Shown here: positions 41,985-50,594 of the stretch, one piece after another
How positions within the stretch are numbered: the first letter of the stretch is position 1
Layout: each line of letters starts with the position of its first letter
DNA from: DATMRF01 sp035566435
Lineage (GTDB): Bacteria; Verrucomicrobiota; Verrucomicrobiia; Limisphaerales; UBA8199
Assembly: GCA_035566435.1 (NCBI GenBank)
Contig: DATMRF010000134.1
Coordinates: 1 to 52,053 of the forward strand
DNA length: 52,053 bases
Reading direction: 5' to 3'
Notes under the pieces: model-generated
Told to the model about the DNA's origin: nothing
The model's database searches: none
What the model saw: the letters and a program-made list of their open reading frames with translations, nothing else
Translations under genes and position numbers: made by a program

Positions 41985-42439
41985 TGTTTTGCCAGGCTGT
42001 TAGCGGAATCAGGATTCAGCCCGGATTTGGGCCACGTCTCAAACCCCACCGGACGCCGCGGAGAGGATCAGCACCGGCCAGCCGGAACCGCAAGTTCAAA
42101 TATAAGGGTGACCGCCGCCAAAGCGCATGTGAGATTGTTGGAGGTTCCCACGGGTGTAGCGCAGATTTTCAATCTGTTGTTTTTAACCTGCAGGCCTTAC
42201 AATGCGGCACTCTGTGGCGGTTCGCAACTCGCTCCCGCACGGATGCTTGCCAGTTGCAAATCGGCAATGCAGCAACTTTTCAATCTACGCTACTCCCCTT
42301 GGCCGGACAGAGGCACCCAAAAAAAGTGATATGCACTCCCGGTGAATGGCTCTCCAGGTCAATCGTGCGGGTTCATGAAAAGACGCACCCAAAGCGGGGC
42401 TTGCGGAATGCAGGGCTGGCGTGGCATAAAAAGCTGGTG
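41985..42439. other. Gene-free 455-bp region holding a MITE-like element
   Basis: No supported gene. The S9 peptidase frame stays open upstream of its start, but without signal or homology. A palindromic-ended element occupies 42156-42293. The rest must include the divergent promoters of the esterase and the S9 peptidase. Confidence 0.5.
42156..42293. repeat. MITE-like element with inverted ends
   Basis: Left end GTAGCGCAGATTTTCAATCT; right end, read on the other strand, GTAGCGTAGATTGAAAAG. The ends form imperfect terminal inverted repeats of about 12 bp around a 138-bp non-coding core that includes AGTTGCAAATCGGCAATGC. It looks like a small non-autonomous or REP-type repeat that I associate with Verrucomicrobiota. 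No target duplication identified. Confidence 0.5.
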
Positions 42440-44341
42440 ATGAAAAGGCTGGCTTTGTGGATTGCTTCATTCGTGGCATCGTTCAGTGTCACAACTAGTT
42501 TCACTGCAGAATTACCTGTAGAGACATTCTTTCGCAATTACAGCTACCGCGAGGCCCTGCTCTCTCCAGAGGGCGATTATCTTGCCGCATTGGCGCCGGA
42601 CAAGAATCGTGTTGGCCTGGCGGTGATCGACCTAAAAACCCTCAGGGCGAACTGGGCTTTCGGGGACCGCGGCATGGACGTCGCCTGGTTTAGATGGGCG
42701 AATAACGAGAGGCTCTTGCTCAGGCTGGCCAAAAACGGACATCCGCTCGCCGGGTTGTTGGGGGTTAACCGCGATGGCAGCAAGCGCGTTAACCTAGTCA
42801 GTGTGCTCGATCCCTTCACGTCCCTTCTCGCGCTCTTGCCACGCTCCAAGGACGAGATTCTGGTCACTTCGATGGCGCACGCCGAATGGGACCAGGAGAC
42901 TGGGTTTTATTTCGCAAATGTTGAACGCATGAACATCCTCACAGGCGCCATGAAAGAAGAGGTGAAGAACCCTGGTCATGTGGTCAGGTGGGTGCTCGAC
43001 CACAACAGCGTGGTCCGCGTCGGGATTGCGGTAGAGGGCCTGGACAGCAATATCCTTTACCGGGATACTGGGGTGGCGCCATGGCGATCGGTAGGGAAAT
43101 TCGCATGGGACGACCCCGGCGGCATTGAGCCGGTGTGTTTCGATTACGATAACCAGACGTTGCTCGTGCGGAGTTATGGAGGTGAGCAGATGGGGGGCAT
43201 CTACACGTTCGATCCCCAACAAAAGAAGACTAAGACCTTGGCATTCCGCCACGCGGAAGCCGATGCTGAGAATCCGATTCTGTCTGACGCCAAACGAGCC
43301 GTCGTCGGCGTCGCTTATGAAACGCAGCGGCCGGAGGTCTTTTGGTTTGACCCTCAATTCAAAGCCATGCAGGAAATGGTGGACCGCGCCCTGCCAGGCA
43401 CGCTGAACCAATTTGTGAGCGTGAGTCGAGGGGGACAAAAGCGTGTGGTCCTCGCTACCAACGACCGGACTCCAGGGACGTTCCACCTGCTTGATACCCA
43501 AACCATGAAGATGGAAAAACTCTTTGACCTCGCTGACTGGATTCACCCGGAAGAGATGGCGGAAATGAAGCCCATCGAATACAAGGCGCGCGATGGGTTG
43601 CTGATCCACGGATATCTCACCATCCCCAAAGGCAGCAACGCGAAGAGTCTTCCTCTCATTGTGAATCCTCACGGCGGCCCTATTGTCCGCGATTCGTGGG
43701 GATTCGACCCCGAAGTGCAATTCCTGGCAAATCGCGGATACGCCGTGCTGCGCATGAATTTCCGCGGCTCGCCCGGGTATGGTTGGGATTTCATGCGAGC
43801 GGGCTTCAAGGAATGGGGCTCCAAACAGCAGAACGACATTACCGATGGCGTGAAGTGGGCGATCGAGCAAGGGATCGCCGACCCGAAACGAATTTGCATC
43901 TGCGGCGCCAGTTACGGCGGTTATGCGGCGTTGATAGGGCTTGAGCAGACGCCCGAGCTTTATCGTTGCGGCATCAGTTACGTCGGGGTCACGGACGTGA
44001 TTCGAACATTAAAGAAGATGGAGTTGCGAGAGCTCGATGTGGCGAAGGCTCAACTGGCGCAACAAATTGGCGACCGCAAGGCCGAGCGAGATCGGTTGGA
44101 GGCGATTTCCCCCATTAACCAGGTGGACAAAATCCAGGTGCCAGTGTTCCTTGCAAACGGGGAGCTGGACCCGAAAGTGCCAATCTCAACCGGGCGCGAC
44201 ATGGCCCGGGCGCTTAGAAAGCGCGGCAAGCTCTACGATTTTATGGTCAAGGATGACGAGGGCCACGGTTTCTTCAAAGAGGAGAATAAGATCGAGTTTT
44301 GGAAGAAAGTGGACGAGTTCCTGAAGGCTAACATGAATTGA
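42440..44341 (+). CDS. S9 family (prolyl oligopeptidase-like) serine peptidase, secreted
   Basis: 633 residues from the ATG at 42440, giving a signal peptide (MKRLALWIASFVASFSVTTS); the frame upstream is excluded as non-coding. The N-terminal beta-propeller spans about 35-350 (YREALLSPEGDYLAALAPDK). The C-terminal alpha/beta-hydrolase has Ser491 (GASYGGYAAL), Asp577 (ANGELDPKVPI) and His609 (DEGHGFF), and GYLTIPKG, NPHGGP and NFRGSPGYGWDF typical of S9C acylaminoacyl or dipeptidyl peptidases. It should cleave short peptides outside the cytoplasm. Confidence 0.93.
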   Translation: MKRLALWIASFVASFSVTTSFTAELPVETFFRNYSYREALLSPEGDYLAALAPDKNRVGLAVIDLKTLRANWAFGDRGMDVAWFRWANNERLLLRLAKNGHPLAGLLGVNRDGSKRVNLVSVLDPFTSLLALLPRSKDEILVTSMAHAEWDQETGFYFANVERMNILTGAMKEEVKNPGHVVRWVLDHNSVVRVGIAVEGLDSNILYRDTGVAPWRSVGKFAWDDPGGIEPVCFDYDNQTLLVRSYGGEQMGGIYTFDPQQKKTKTLAFRHAEADAENPILSDAKRAVVGVAYETQRPEVFWFDPQFKAMQEMVDRALPGTLNQFVSVSRGGQKRVVLATNDRTPGTFHLLDTQTMKMEKLFDLADWIHPEEMAEMKPIEYKARDGLLIHGYLTIPKGSNAKSLPLIVNPHGGPIVRDSWGFDPEVQFLANRGYAVLRMNFRGSPGYGWDFMRAGFKEWGSKQQNDITDGVKWAIEQGIADPKRICICGASYGGYAALIGLEQTPELYRCGISYVGVTDVIRTLKKMELRELDVAKAQLAQQIGDRKAERDRLEAISPINQVDKIQVPVFLANGELDPKVPISTGRDMARALRKRGKLYDFMVKDDEGHGFFKEENKIEFWKKVDEFLKANMN

Positions 44342-44350
44342 CGGCCCGGG

Positions 44351-44376
44351 GCGGGGACGGCCACGTCCCCGTGTTT
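44351..44376 (+). repeat. Dispersed palindromic repeat, downstream of S9 peptidase
   Basis: GCGGGGACGGCCACGTCCCC followed by GTGTTT. GGGGACGKGGCCGTCCCC-type palindrome, repeated at 49872 and, inverted, at 49922. Lies between the convergent S9 peptidase and pheT. Confidence 0.6.
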
Positions 44377-44428
44377 CGCCTTGGGACTGCCGTTGACTCT
44401 CGGGGATGCGGCCCCGCCCCGGTTTAGG

Positions 44429-46966
44429 TCACTCCCGCACAACCGCCTGCAGCTTCTGTTTGAGTTGCTCGACCAGCTTTTCGTGGGCGCCGTTGACTTC
44501 GGCGTCGGTCAGCGTGCGCTCACCGCTCCGATAAGTGAACGCGTAGGCCATGCTCTTTTGGCCGGGAGGGACGTTTTTGCCGCGGAACACGTCAAACAGT
44601 TCCACCGATTCCAGGTTCGCCGGCTTCGCTTGTTTCACCACCTGCAGGACCGCGTCGTGCGCAGTCGCTTCCGGGACGAGCATGGCAATGTCGCGGCGAA
44701 TCGGCGGAAGCGCCGGGATACGTTTGAACGATTTTACCCTGTTTCGACGCGCCAGCAGCAAATCGAGATTCAGCTCGGCCAGCAGCACAGGATCGCGCAA
44801 GTCGTATCGCTTGGCCAGCGGCGGCAGCAACTGGCCCAATTGGCCGAGTTGAAATTTGCCGAGGTGAATGGTCGCCGATTCGAGCAACAGTGCCGTGCTC
44901 TCGGATCGGCGATTATAGGTGATGCCGCGGAGGCCGAACTGGTCGAGGAACTCTTCCAGCACGCCCTTGAGATCATAGATGTCGAACTTCGCGTCGCGGT
45001 CGGCGCCGGTCCAGAAGACGGGGTCGCGCTGGCCTGTGAGCGCAAGGGCAAGATGGCGTTCTTCTTGAACGGGGCTCGCGGAGCCGCTCGGCCCGCCGGG
45101 AACACTTGGCTTCACGGCGAAGACGCGGCCGGCCTCGAAGAGGGCGACGTCGTAGTTCTTATGGCTCAGGTTATGGCGCAAGGCATCGAGGAGCCCCGGC
45201 AGCAAACTCGGGCGCAGCACGTTCATGTCGCTGCTCAGCGGGTTGGCAAGGGGAGTCAACGTTTCGCCGGCGGGGACCCCGCCGCTCCCGGTGGGAATGC
45301 CGGCAGCCAGTCGGGCCGCCGTGTCGGAAATCAGCGTCTGGCCCTGCGCCTCGTGCAAGCCCATTCCCGTGAGGATGCGGCGCGCGTCAGCGAGCTCATC
45401 ATGGACGGCGTCGTAAGGGTTCGAGCCGCTCGCGCCGCGCGGCGGCGTAGCCGGGATCTTATCGACACCATAAAGGCGCGCGACTTCCTCGATGAGGTCG
45501 GCTTCGCGTTTCAGGTCCACGCGGAAAGTGGGAATGCGGACCTGAACGGGCTCAGCCGCGGTGGTTTCCGCATCGACGGGCCGGGGTTTGCGGCCGACCA
45601 CTGTCAATTCGAGCTGCGCGAGGTAGCCTTCGATTTGCTCAGGACGGAGTTGGAGGCCTAGCAGGTCGTTGACTTTCTGGTGGCGCAAGATGATTTGGCG
45701 GGGCTCGATGGTCTTCGGGTAGGCATCGACCACGCCACCCGTAAGAGTGCCGCCAGCCGTCTCGAGTATGAGTTGCGCGGCGCGACGGCTGGCATAATCG
45801 CAAACGCCCACATTGGCCCCTCTCTCGAAGCGATAGGAAGACTCGGTGCGCAGCTCCAGTTTTTTTGACGTAGCGCGAATGTTCTGCGGTTTGAAATAAG
45901 CGCTTTCGACCAGCACATCGACGGTGTTGAGGTTGATCTCGGTGTTTTGGCCGCCCATGACACCGGCGAGGGCGACGGGCTTGGTTTCATCGGCAATCAA
46001 CAGCATTTCGCCGGTGAGAATCCGTTCCTGTCCGTCGAGGGTCTTGAACTTTTCGCCGGCGCACGCGCGCCGAACGACGATGCAAGGGCGAGCGGGAACG
46101 GCGGCGCCACTCTTAAGGAGGTGGTAGTCAAAGGCGTGCAGAGGCTGGCCGGTTTCGAGCATCACGTAGTTGGTGACATCGACGACATTGTTGATGGAGC
46201 GGATGCCGACTTTCTCCAAAGTGGAGCGGAGCCAATCAGGGCTGGGCGCGATCTTGACGCCACGGACGACCCGGGCGGTGTAGCGCGGGCAGAGCTCGGG
46301 GTCCTCAATTCGCACTGCGACCAAATCTTCAATCCCAGTCCCCTGCCCTCCACTCTCTGCCTTCTGACCTCCGACCGCTGGCATTTTAACGGCGTTCCCG
46401 GTTACGGCGGCAATCTCGCGGGCGATGCCAATGACGCTGTTCAGGTCCGGGCGGTTCGGCGTCACTTCCAGGTCATACACGACGTCGCTGCCGGACCGGC
46501 CGAGGTATTCGGCAAAAGCTTGGCCGACTTTGGCATCGTCGCGCAGGATGAGCAGCCCTCCGATCTGGTCAGGCAAACCGAGTTCCTGGGGCGAGCACAT
46601 CATGCCGTGGGACTCGACCCCGCGGATCTTGCCGACTTTGATCGTAAATGGTTGCTGCCCGGGTTTGGCCGGCAGGCTCTGACCCGGCAGGATCAATGGC
46701 ACTTTATCGCCGGCTTTGAAATTGTCCGCGCCGCAAACGATTTGCCGCTCGCCTTTACCGTCGTTGACGCGGCAAACGGAAAGTTTGTCGGCGTTCGGAT
46801 GCTTTTCGCGAGTGATGACCTGGGCCACGACGATGCCTTCAAACTCGCCACCGAGTTTTTTGATGCCCTCGACTTCAAGACCGAGCATAGTCAGGCGCTC
46901 CGCCAGTTGGTCCGGCGACCAGTTGAACTCGATGTATTGCTTGAGCCAGTTGAGCGTGATCTTCAA
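44429..46966 (-). CDS. pheT: Phenylalanyl-tRNA synthetase beta subunit
   Basis: 845 residues (usual about 790-800). Pairs with PheS as a tetramer to charge tRNA-Phe. Domains: N-terminal B1 with MKITLNWLKQYI, a tRNA-binding OB fold at about 40-150 (VVAQVITREKHPNADKLSVC), B3/B4 editing region, B5 (KVNDLLGLQLRPEQIEGYL), catalytic-like core (EEVARLYGVDKIPATPP), and the C-terminal FDX-ACB domain (IPALPPIRRDIAMLVPEAT). A short low-complexity insertion (VGGQKAESGGQGTG, about 198-211) interrupts the region before B3. It starts 12 bp after a toxin gene, which separates it from pheS. Confidence 0.96.
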   Translation of the reverse strand: MKITLNWLKQYIEFNWSPDQLAERLTMLGLEVEGIKKLGGEFEGIVVAQVITREKHPNADKLSVCRVNDGKGERQIVCGADNFKAGDKVPLILPGQSLPAKPGQQPFTIKVGKIRGVESHGMMCSPQELGLPDQIGGLLILRDDAKVGQAFAEYLGRSGSDVVYDLEVTPNRPDLNSVIGIAREIAAVTGNAVKMPAVGGQKAESGGQGTGIEDLVAVRIEDPELCPRYTARVVRGVKIAPSPDWLRSTLEKVGIRSINNVVDVTNYVMLETGQPLHAFDYHLLKSGAAVPARPCIVVRRACAGEKFKTLDGQERILTGEMLLIADETKPVALAGVMGGQNTEINLNTVDVLVESAYFKPQNIRATSKKLELRTESSYRFERGANVGVCDYASRRAAQLILETAGGTLTGGVVDAYPKTIEPRQIILRHQKVNDLLGLQLRPEQIEGYLAQLELTVVGRKPRPVDAETTAAEPVQVRIPTFRVDLKREADLIEEVARLYGVDKIPATPPRGASGSNPYDAVHDELADARRILTGMGLHEAQGQTLISDTAARLAAGIPTGSGGVPAGETLTPLANPLSSDMNVLRPSLLPGLLDALRHNLSHKNYDVALFEAGRVFAVKPSVPGGPSGSASPVQEERHLALALTGQRDPVFWTGADRDAKFDIYDLKGVLEEFLDQFGLRGITYNRRSESTALLLESATIHLGKFQLGQLGQLLPPLAKRYDLRDPVLLAELNLDLLLARRNRVKSFKRIPALPPIRRDIAMLVPEATAHDAVLQVVKQAKPANLESVELFDVFRGKNVPPGQKSMAYAFTYRSGERTLTDAEVNGAHEKLVEQLKQKLQAVVRE

Positions 46967-46978
46967 GAGATTCTGATG

Positions 46979-47413
46979 CTATGGGTAGATCTTGAGGCCG
47001 ATCGCTGCGGCACACTTCCGCAGGTTGGCATCCGTGGCAACGAGTTCGTCGGCACCATGGAGGTCAGCCGTGGCAAGGTGGATGCCGTCTAACGTCCTTA
47101 CGAGCATCGCGGGATTAAGACGATACAGCCGCAACACGAGTTGATGAAACCTAAGCTCCAAGGCACGGTCCATGGGGAGCAGCTCAACTTGGCCACCAGT
47201 GACGTCCGCCTCGAACCGAACGAAGACTACTTCGGCTGCGCCTGCTGGCAGGAGGCCGCCAGCCTCCTTCCGCGCAAGCAGGCGAAACAACTCCCATCGC
47301 GCCAGTTCTGAGCTGGTGACTGGCCCAGTAGCCACAACGTGGGCGGAAAACTGCGCCGAATCGGGCTCATTGACGTACAGCTTGGCCAACGTCGAGGTAT
47401 CCCAATAATGCAT
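46979..47413 (-). CDS. PIN-domain toxin (VapC-like)
   Basis: 144 residues. PIN ribonuclease fold with the acidic set Asp5 (MHYWDTSTLA), Glu36/Glu41 (SSELARWELFRL), Asp109 (RTLDGIHLATA) and Asp128 (VATDANL). VapC toxins cut tRNA or rRNA and block translation. Its start follows the antitoxin stop by 2 bp, a normal toxin-antitoxin arrangement. Unusually, its stop is only 12 bp before pheT, so the pair is embedded in the phenylalanyl-tRNA synthetase operon. RNA target unknown. Confidence 0.88.
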   Translation of the reverse strand: MHYWDTSTLAKLYVNEPDSAQFSAHVVATGPVTSSELARWELFRLLARKEAGGLLPAGAAEVVFVRFEADVTGGQVELLPMDRALELRFHQLVLRLYRLNPAMLVRTLDGIHLATADLHGADELVATDANLRKCAAAIGLKIYP

Positions 47414-47415
47414 GT

Positions 47416-47691
47416 TTACACCCTGTCGGCGCGGTCTTCAGCTATAAGCGCTTCGACTGTTGGTCCGGTTTTGCCAGTATTGTACTTCTCACGCAGTGTT
47501 TCGAGCTCCTTCAACCACGAAACGAGTTCCCGCTGTTTGGTCCCCGAACCATTTTGGGACGGAGTTATCTCCGGACGCGTCAGCTTCGCTTTCGGCTTTC
47601 CGTCCACCGTGATCACCACGTCCTCGCCCTGGCTGGCCAGTTCCACCAGCCGGGGGAGATTTGTTTGGCCCTCTGATAAAGTCGTCACCAT
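47416..47691 (-). CDS. Phd/YefM-type antitoxin
   Basis: 91 residues. The N-terminal half (MVTTLSEGQTNLPRLVELAS, GEDVVITVDGKPKAKLTRP) is the Phd/YefM DNA-binding fold. The C-terminal half is helical and charged (RELVSWLKELETLREKYN) and should wrap the toxin. It neutralises the adjacent PIN toxin and normally represses its own promoter. Pairing a Phd-fold antitoxin with a VapC toxin is common. It begins 60 bp after the pheS stop. Confidence 0.88.
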   Translation of the reverse strand: MVTTLSEGQTNLPRLVELASQGEDVVITVDGKPKAKLTRPEITPSQNGSGTKQRELVSWLKELETLREKYNTGKTGPTVEALIAEDRADRV

Positions 47692-47751
47692 TTAGAAAAG
47701 GTAGCCGCTTGCCGATGGTTTATCAATCTCTACTCGCCGTTGCCACCAACG

Positions 47752-48843
47752 TTAGAATTGCCTCAAAAACCGCAGGTCATTTTCGTAAAATAAGCGGATG
47801 TCGTTAATGCCGTAACGGATCATCGCGATACGCTCGATGCCAAAGCCGAACGCCCAGCCGGTCCAGACTTCCGGGTCGTAGCCCACATTTTCGAAGACCT
47901 GCGGGTGCACCATGCCGCAGCCGGCAATTTCGAGCCATTCCTTTCCCATCTTGCGGGTAAGCGCGCTGCTGAAATCGATCTCGAAACTCGGCTCGGTGTA
48001 GCTGAAGTAATGGGGCCGGAAACGAATGCGGGTTTCGGAGCCCATCAATTCTTTGAAGACGAATTCGACCGTGCCCTTGAGGTCGCCGACGGTGACATTG
48101 CGATCAACGTAGAGTCCCTCGACCTGGTGGAAGGTGGGATTGTGGGTGGCGTCGGCATTGTCGCGTCGATAGACCCTGCCCGGCACGATGATACGCACGG
48201 GGGGTTGTTGTTTCTCCATCACCCGAATCTGGACGGACGAAGTATGAGTGCGAAGGAGCGTTGACGCTTGCTGACTCCCGGATTCCCCCGCTCCTCGTCC
48301 CATGTCACCCCTCCCCGGTCCCCCTCCCCCCGTCACCCGTCCCCCGCCACCCGACACTCCCAAATAGAACGTGTCCTGGGTGTCACGGGCCGGGTGGTCG
48401 GCGGGCGTGTTGAGAGCGTCGAAGCAGTGGTATTCGTCTTCGACCTCGGGGCCGTCGGCAACGACAAAGCCTATCTTGCGGAAGCTGCGGACGATGTCCT
48501 CAGTAACCTGGGTAAGCGGGTGGAGTTTGCCCAGGGGACGCCGCCGCCCCGGAAGCGTGAAGTCCGTCGGCTCTTTGGGCAGCGCGGCTTTGAGTTCGAG
48601 TTCGGCGCGGCGCTCGGCAAGCGCCGTTTCGAGGGCAACTTTGGCGGTGTTGAGGGCTTTGCCCGCCGCGGGCTTTTCTTCCTTGGGCAGAGCGCCGAGC
48701 TGTTTCATCAGCGCGGTGAATTTGCCGTGGGCGCCCAGGTAATTGACGCGGACCTGCTCGAGCCCGGCCAGGTCGGAGGCCGCGCGGAACTCCACGAGGG
48801 CCGCTTGGGTCAGCGGTTCAAGTTGCTCGATGAAACCAGCCAT
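47752..48843 (-). CDS. pheS: Phenylalanyl-tRNA synthetase alpha subunit with Gly-rich insertion
   Basis: 363 residues (usual about 330-345). Class II catalytic subunit. Coiled-coil arm at about 5-85, then GRRRPLGKLHPLTQVTEDI, PADHPARDTQDTFYL, LLRTHTSSVQIR, PGRVYRRDNADATHNPTFHQ and the C-terminal GWAFGFGIERIAMIRYGINDIR. Between FYL and LLRTHTS most PheS proteins have only a few residues; here about 30 Gly/Arg-rich residues (162-194, GVSGGGGRVTGGGGPGRGDM and on) are inserted at a loop near the active site. The DNA there is G-rich and repetitive. Lies downstream of rplT and rpmI. Confidence 0.96.
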   Translation of the reverse strand: MAGFIEQLEPLTQAALVEFRAASDLAGLEQVRVNYLGAHGKFTALMKQLGALPKEEKPAAGKALNTAKVALETALAERRAELELKAALPKEPTDFTLPGRRRPLGKLHPLTQVTEDIVRSFRKIGFVVADGPEVEDEYHCFDALNTPADHPARDTQDTFYLGVSGGGGRVTGGGGPGRGDMGRGAGESGSQQASTLLRTHTSSVQIRVMEKQQPPVRIIVPGRVYRRDNADATHNPTFHQVEGLYVDRNVTVGDLKGTVEFVFKELMGSETRIRFRPHYFSYTEPSFEIDFSSALTRKMGKEWLEIAGCGMVHPQVFENVGYDPEVWTGWAFGFGIERIAMIRYGINDIRLFYENDLRFLRQF

Positions 48844-48978
48844 ACGTCGCAGGTTAAAGCCGTATCCATTCGGTCGAAATCCTTAACGCGAGGGATCTGA
48901 GGAATCGGAAGGCAAACGGCAGGTCCGCCGATATCACCGGATGCTGGACCTCTTGTCTCAGGTTAAACCCGGTTCCCG

Positions 48979-49016
48979 CCTTTGCGTCTTTGCACCTTTG
49001 CGTCTTTGCGTTAAAA
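48979..49016 (-). repeat. Dispersed CTTTGCG-type repeat
   Basis: TTTGCGTCTTTGCACCTTTG is followed by another TTTGCGTCTTTGCG. On the minus strand it reads as the frequent AACGCAAAGACGCAAAG element, found between genes in many bacterial phyla. It lies in the 292-bp pheS-rplT gap (48844-49135), which has no gene. Confidence 0.6.
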
Positions 49017-49135
49017 CCTGTTCGCACAGTTACGGCTAAGTCGACAGCCCCAAGCCTCGAGTCCAAAACTCAAAAATGAAAATGGGCGTCCAACGTTGGC
49101 CGCCCATCCTGCTCGAAGCCGAAATCAAAAATCCG

Positions 49136-49507
49136 CTAAACTTTGGCGGCTTTAGCCTTGAGCGCGTCCTGGGCGATGCGGACCAGTTCGGCAAAAGCGG
49201 GCGTGTCAGTCGCCGCAAGGTCGGCGATGATTTTGCGGTCGAGGGCGACGTTCGCGGCTTTGAGGCCTTCGATGAAACGGCTGTAGGTGATGCCGCCGGC
49301 GCGGGCCGCGGCGTTGATGCGGACCTCCCAAAGCCTGCGGAAGGTGCGCTTTTTGGCGCGGCGATCGCGAAAGGCATACTGGCGCCCATGATCGAGCGCG
49401 TCGGAAGCGTAGCGATATAGTTTGGACCGGCGCATCCGGAAGCCTTTGGCGGCTCGGATCATTCGGGTGCGTCGTTTGCGGGAGGCGGCGGCATTGGTTA
49501 CGCGCAT
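49136..49507 (-). CDS. rplT: 50S ribosomal protein L20
   Basis: 123 residues, normal length. Binds 23S rRNA early in assembly and is often an autoregulator of its operon. Family features: MRVTNAAASRKRRTRMIRAAKGFRMRRSKLYRYA pattern, ALDHGRQYAFRDRRAKKR, then LWEVRINAAARAGGITYS. It follows rpmI by 43 bp. Confidence 0.97.
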   Translation of the reverse strand: MRVTNAAASRKRRTRMIRAAKGFRMRRSKLYRYASDALDHGRQYAFRDRRAKKRTFRRLWEVRINAAARAGGITYSRFIEGLKAANVALDRKIIADLAATDTPAFAELVRIAQDALKAKAAKV

Positions 49508-49550
49508 AAGTTAGGGGATAGTTGAAAGTGGATGGTTGATAGCCAAAGCG

Positions 49551-49760
49551 TCAGTGGCTGAAGGGGAGGCTCTGTGTGATGCGGTACACGTCGGTCGGGT
49601 GGACGGTGCTCGTCCCGCGCAGGTTGCGCCGGCGCTTGGGTCTCTTGGTCTCTGCAAGATGGCGTTTGCCGGCGCTCGGGCGCAGGACTTTGCCGCTGGC
49701 GGTAATCTTAAACCGTTTGGCGGCGGACTTCTTGGTTTTGATGCCTTTTGGACGTCGCAT
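49551..49760 (-). CDS. rpmI: 50S ribosomal protein L35
   Basis: 69 residues, normal length and very basic. Family signature KTKKSAAKRFKITASGKVLR and the RRNLRGTSTVH segment near the end. Forms an operon with rplT and pheS downstream. infC, which usually precedes rpmI, is not in the preceding 2 kb. Confidence 0.95.
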   Translation of the reverse strand: MRRPKGIKTKKSAAKRFKITASGKVLRPSAGKRHLAETKRPKRRRNLRGTSTVHPTDVYRITQSLPFSH

Positions 49761-49871
49761 AAAAGAGTCAGCTTTCTCTCAAAAAGAGCGCGCAATATAG
49801 GGGCGGGGTGGCGGGGTGGCAAGCGGTATTTTTGCGCGATGCGAGGTTAAAACATTAAAGCTGGAGTCCGT

Positions 49872-49947
49872 GGCGGGGACGGCCACGTCCCCGTGTTTGC
49901 TCGGCGGCGCGGCAAACAATTCACGGGGACGTGGCCGCCCCCGCCCC
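49872..49947. repeat. Inverted pair of dispersed palindromic repeats
   Basis: GGCGGGGACGGCCACGTCCC plus CGTGTTTG at 49872-49899 faces CACGGGGACGTGGCCGCCCC at 49923-49942, with a short CTCGGCGGCGCGG spacer. Each half is itself a palindrome, so the unit can fold into a large cruciform or RNA hairpin. It stands upstream of rpmI where infC might be expected. Confidence 0.7.
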
Positions 49948-50040
49948 GGGATTCGGGTTCCGCGTTCTCGGGTCTGTAATCCAAGGCATAGTTCGGTCCG
50001 ATGTCGTAAAAATCCCGGAAGGTGCTGTTCATGGTGGCCA

Positions 50041-50472
50041 TCAAGGTCTCAACGTCTTTGACGATGGGTGCGAAGGTGATGTTGATATGTATCCAGTCTT
50101 CTTGAAGCCGGCAATCGCCTGTACGGTCAATTGTTCCAGTTCTTTGAAGAGTGCCTCGTCATTCGTCTTGAAGTTGAAACAGGTCTTGCCTTGCATCCGA
50201 GCCTTCAATTCTTTAGACATCAAGTCGCGAAGCCTGTCGTTCCCGTACATCCCCATCAGATGGTAGCTGACATAGGCTTTGCCGACTTGAACCCAGGCGA
50301 CAGGTATCATTGGTCGCTTGAGTTTCCCGCCCCACGCCTGGATGGTGGCAGGACCAGGGGCCGCTTCCAGGCAATAATGGTCGGAGGTATCCTCCACCAC
50401 GGATAAGGTTGCCGCATTCTCGCGAAGGATGCTGCGCAGCCGGGCGAAAATGGATTGGAATTCGGAGGACAT
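50041..50472 (-). CDS. Conserved hypothetical protein (DUF1801-like fold)
   Basis: 143 residues from the ATG at 50472. The segments SEFQSIFARLRSILREN, VGKAYVSYHLMGMYGNDRLR, ELKARMQGKTCFNFKTNDEALFKEL and AIAGFKKTGYI resemble a family of small bacterial proteins related to DUF1801 (YdhG-like), whose function is not known. No catalytic residues can be assigned. It is transcribed on the minus strand with no close partner. Confidence 0.65.
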   Translation of the reverse strand: MSSEFQSIFARLRSILRENAATLSVVEDTSDHYCLEAAPGPATIQAWGGKLKRPMIPVAWVQVGKAYVSYHLMGMYGNDRLRDLMSKELKARMQGKTCFNFKTNDEALFKELEQLTVQAIAGFKKTGYISTSPSHPSSKTLRP

Positions 50473-50594
50473 TAGGGGGAGTTGCTAGCTGATCGCGCGC
50501 AGTGATCGTTACTTCGGAAGTGAGGGTCCCGATTGATAATCTTCAATCGTCTGGCGCAAATAAGTGAAAAACAGATTGTCATAGACCTCTAATT

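Noticed and set aside
44381..47092. Long plus-strand frames opposite pheT (44381-45661 and 45947-47092)
   Set aside because: Shadows of pheT; no signal, domain or ribosome site, and rich in Arg/Gly/Ala as expected for antisense GC-rich DNA.
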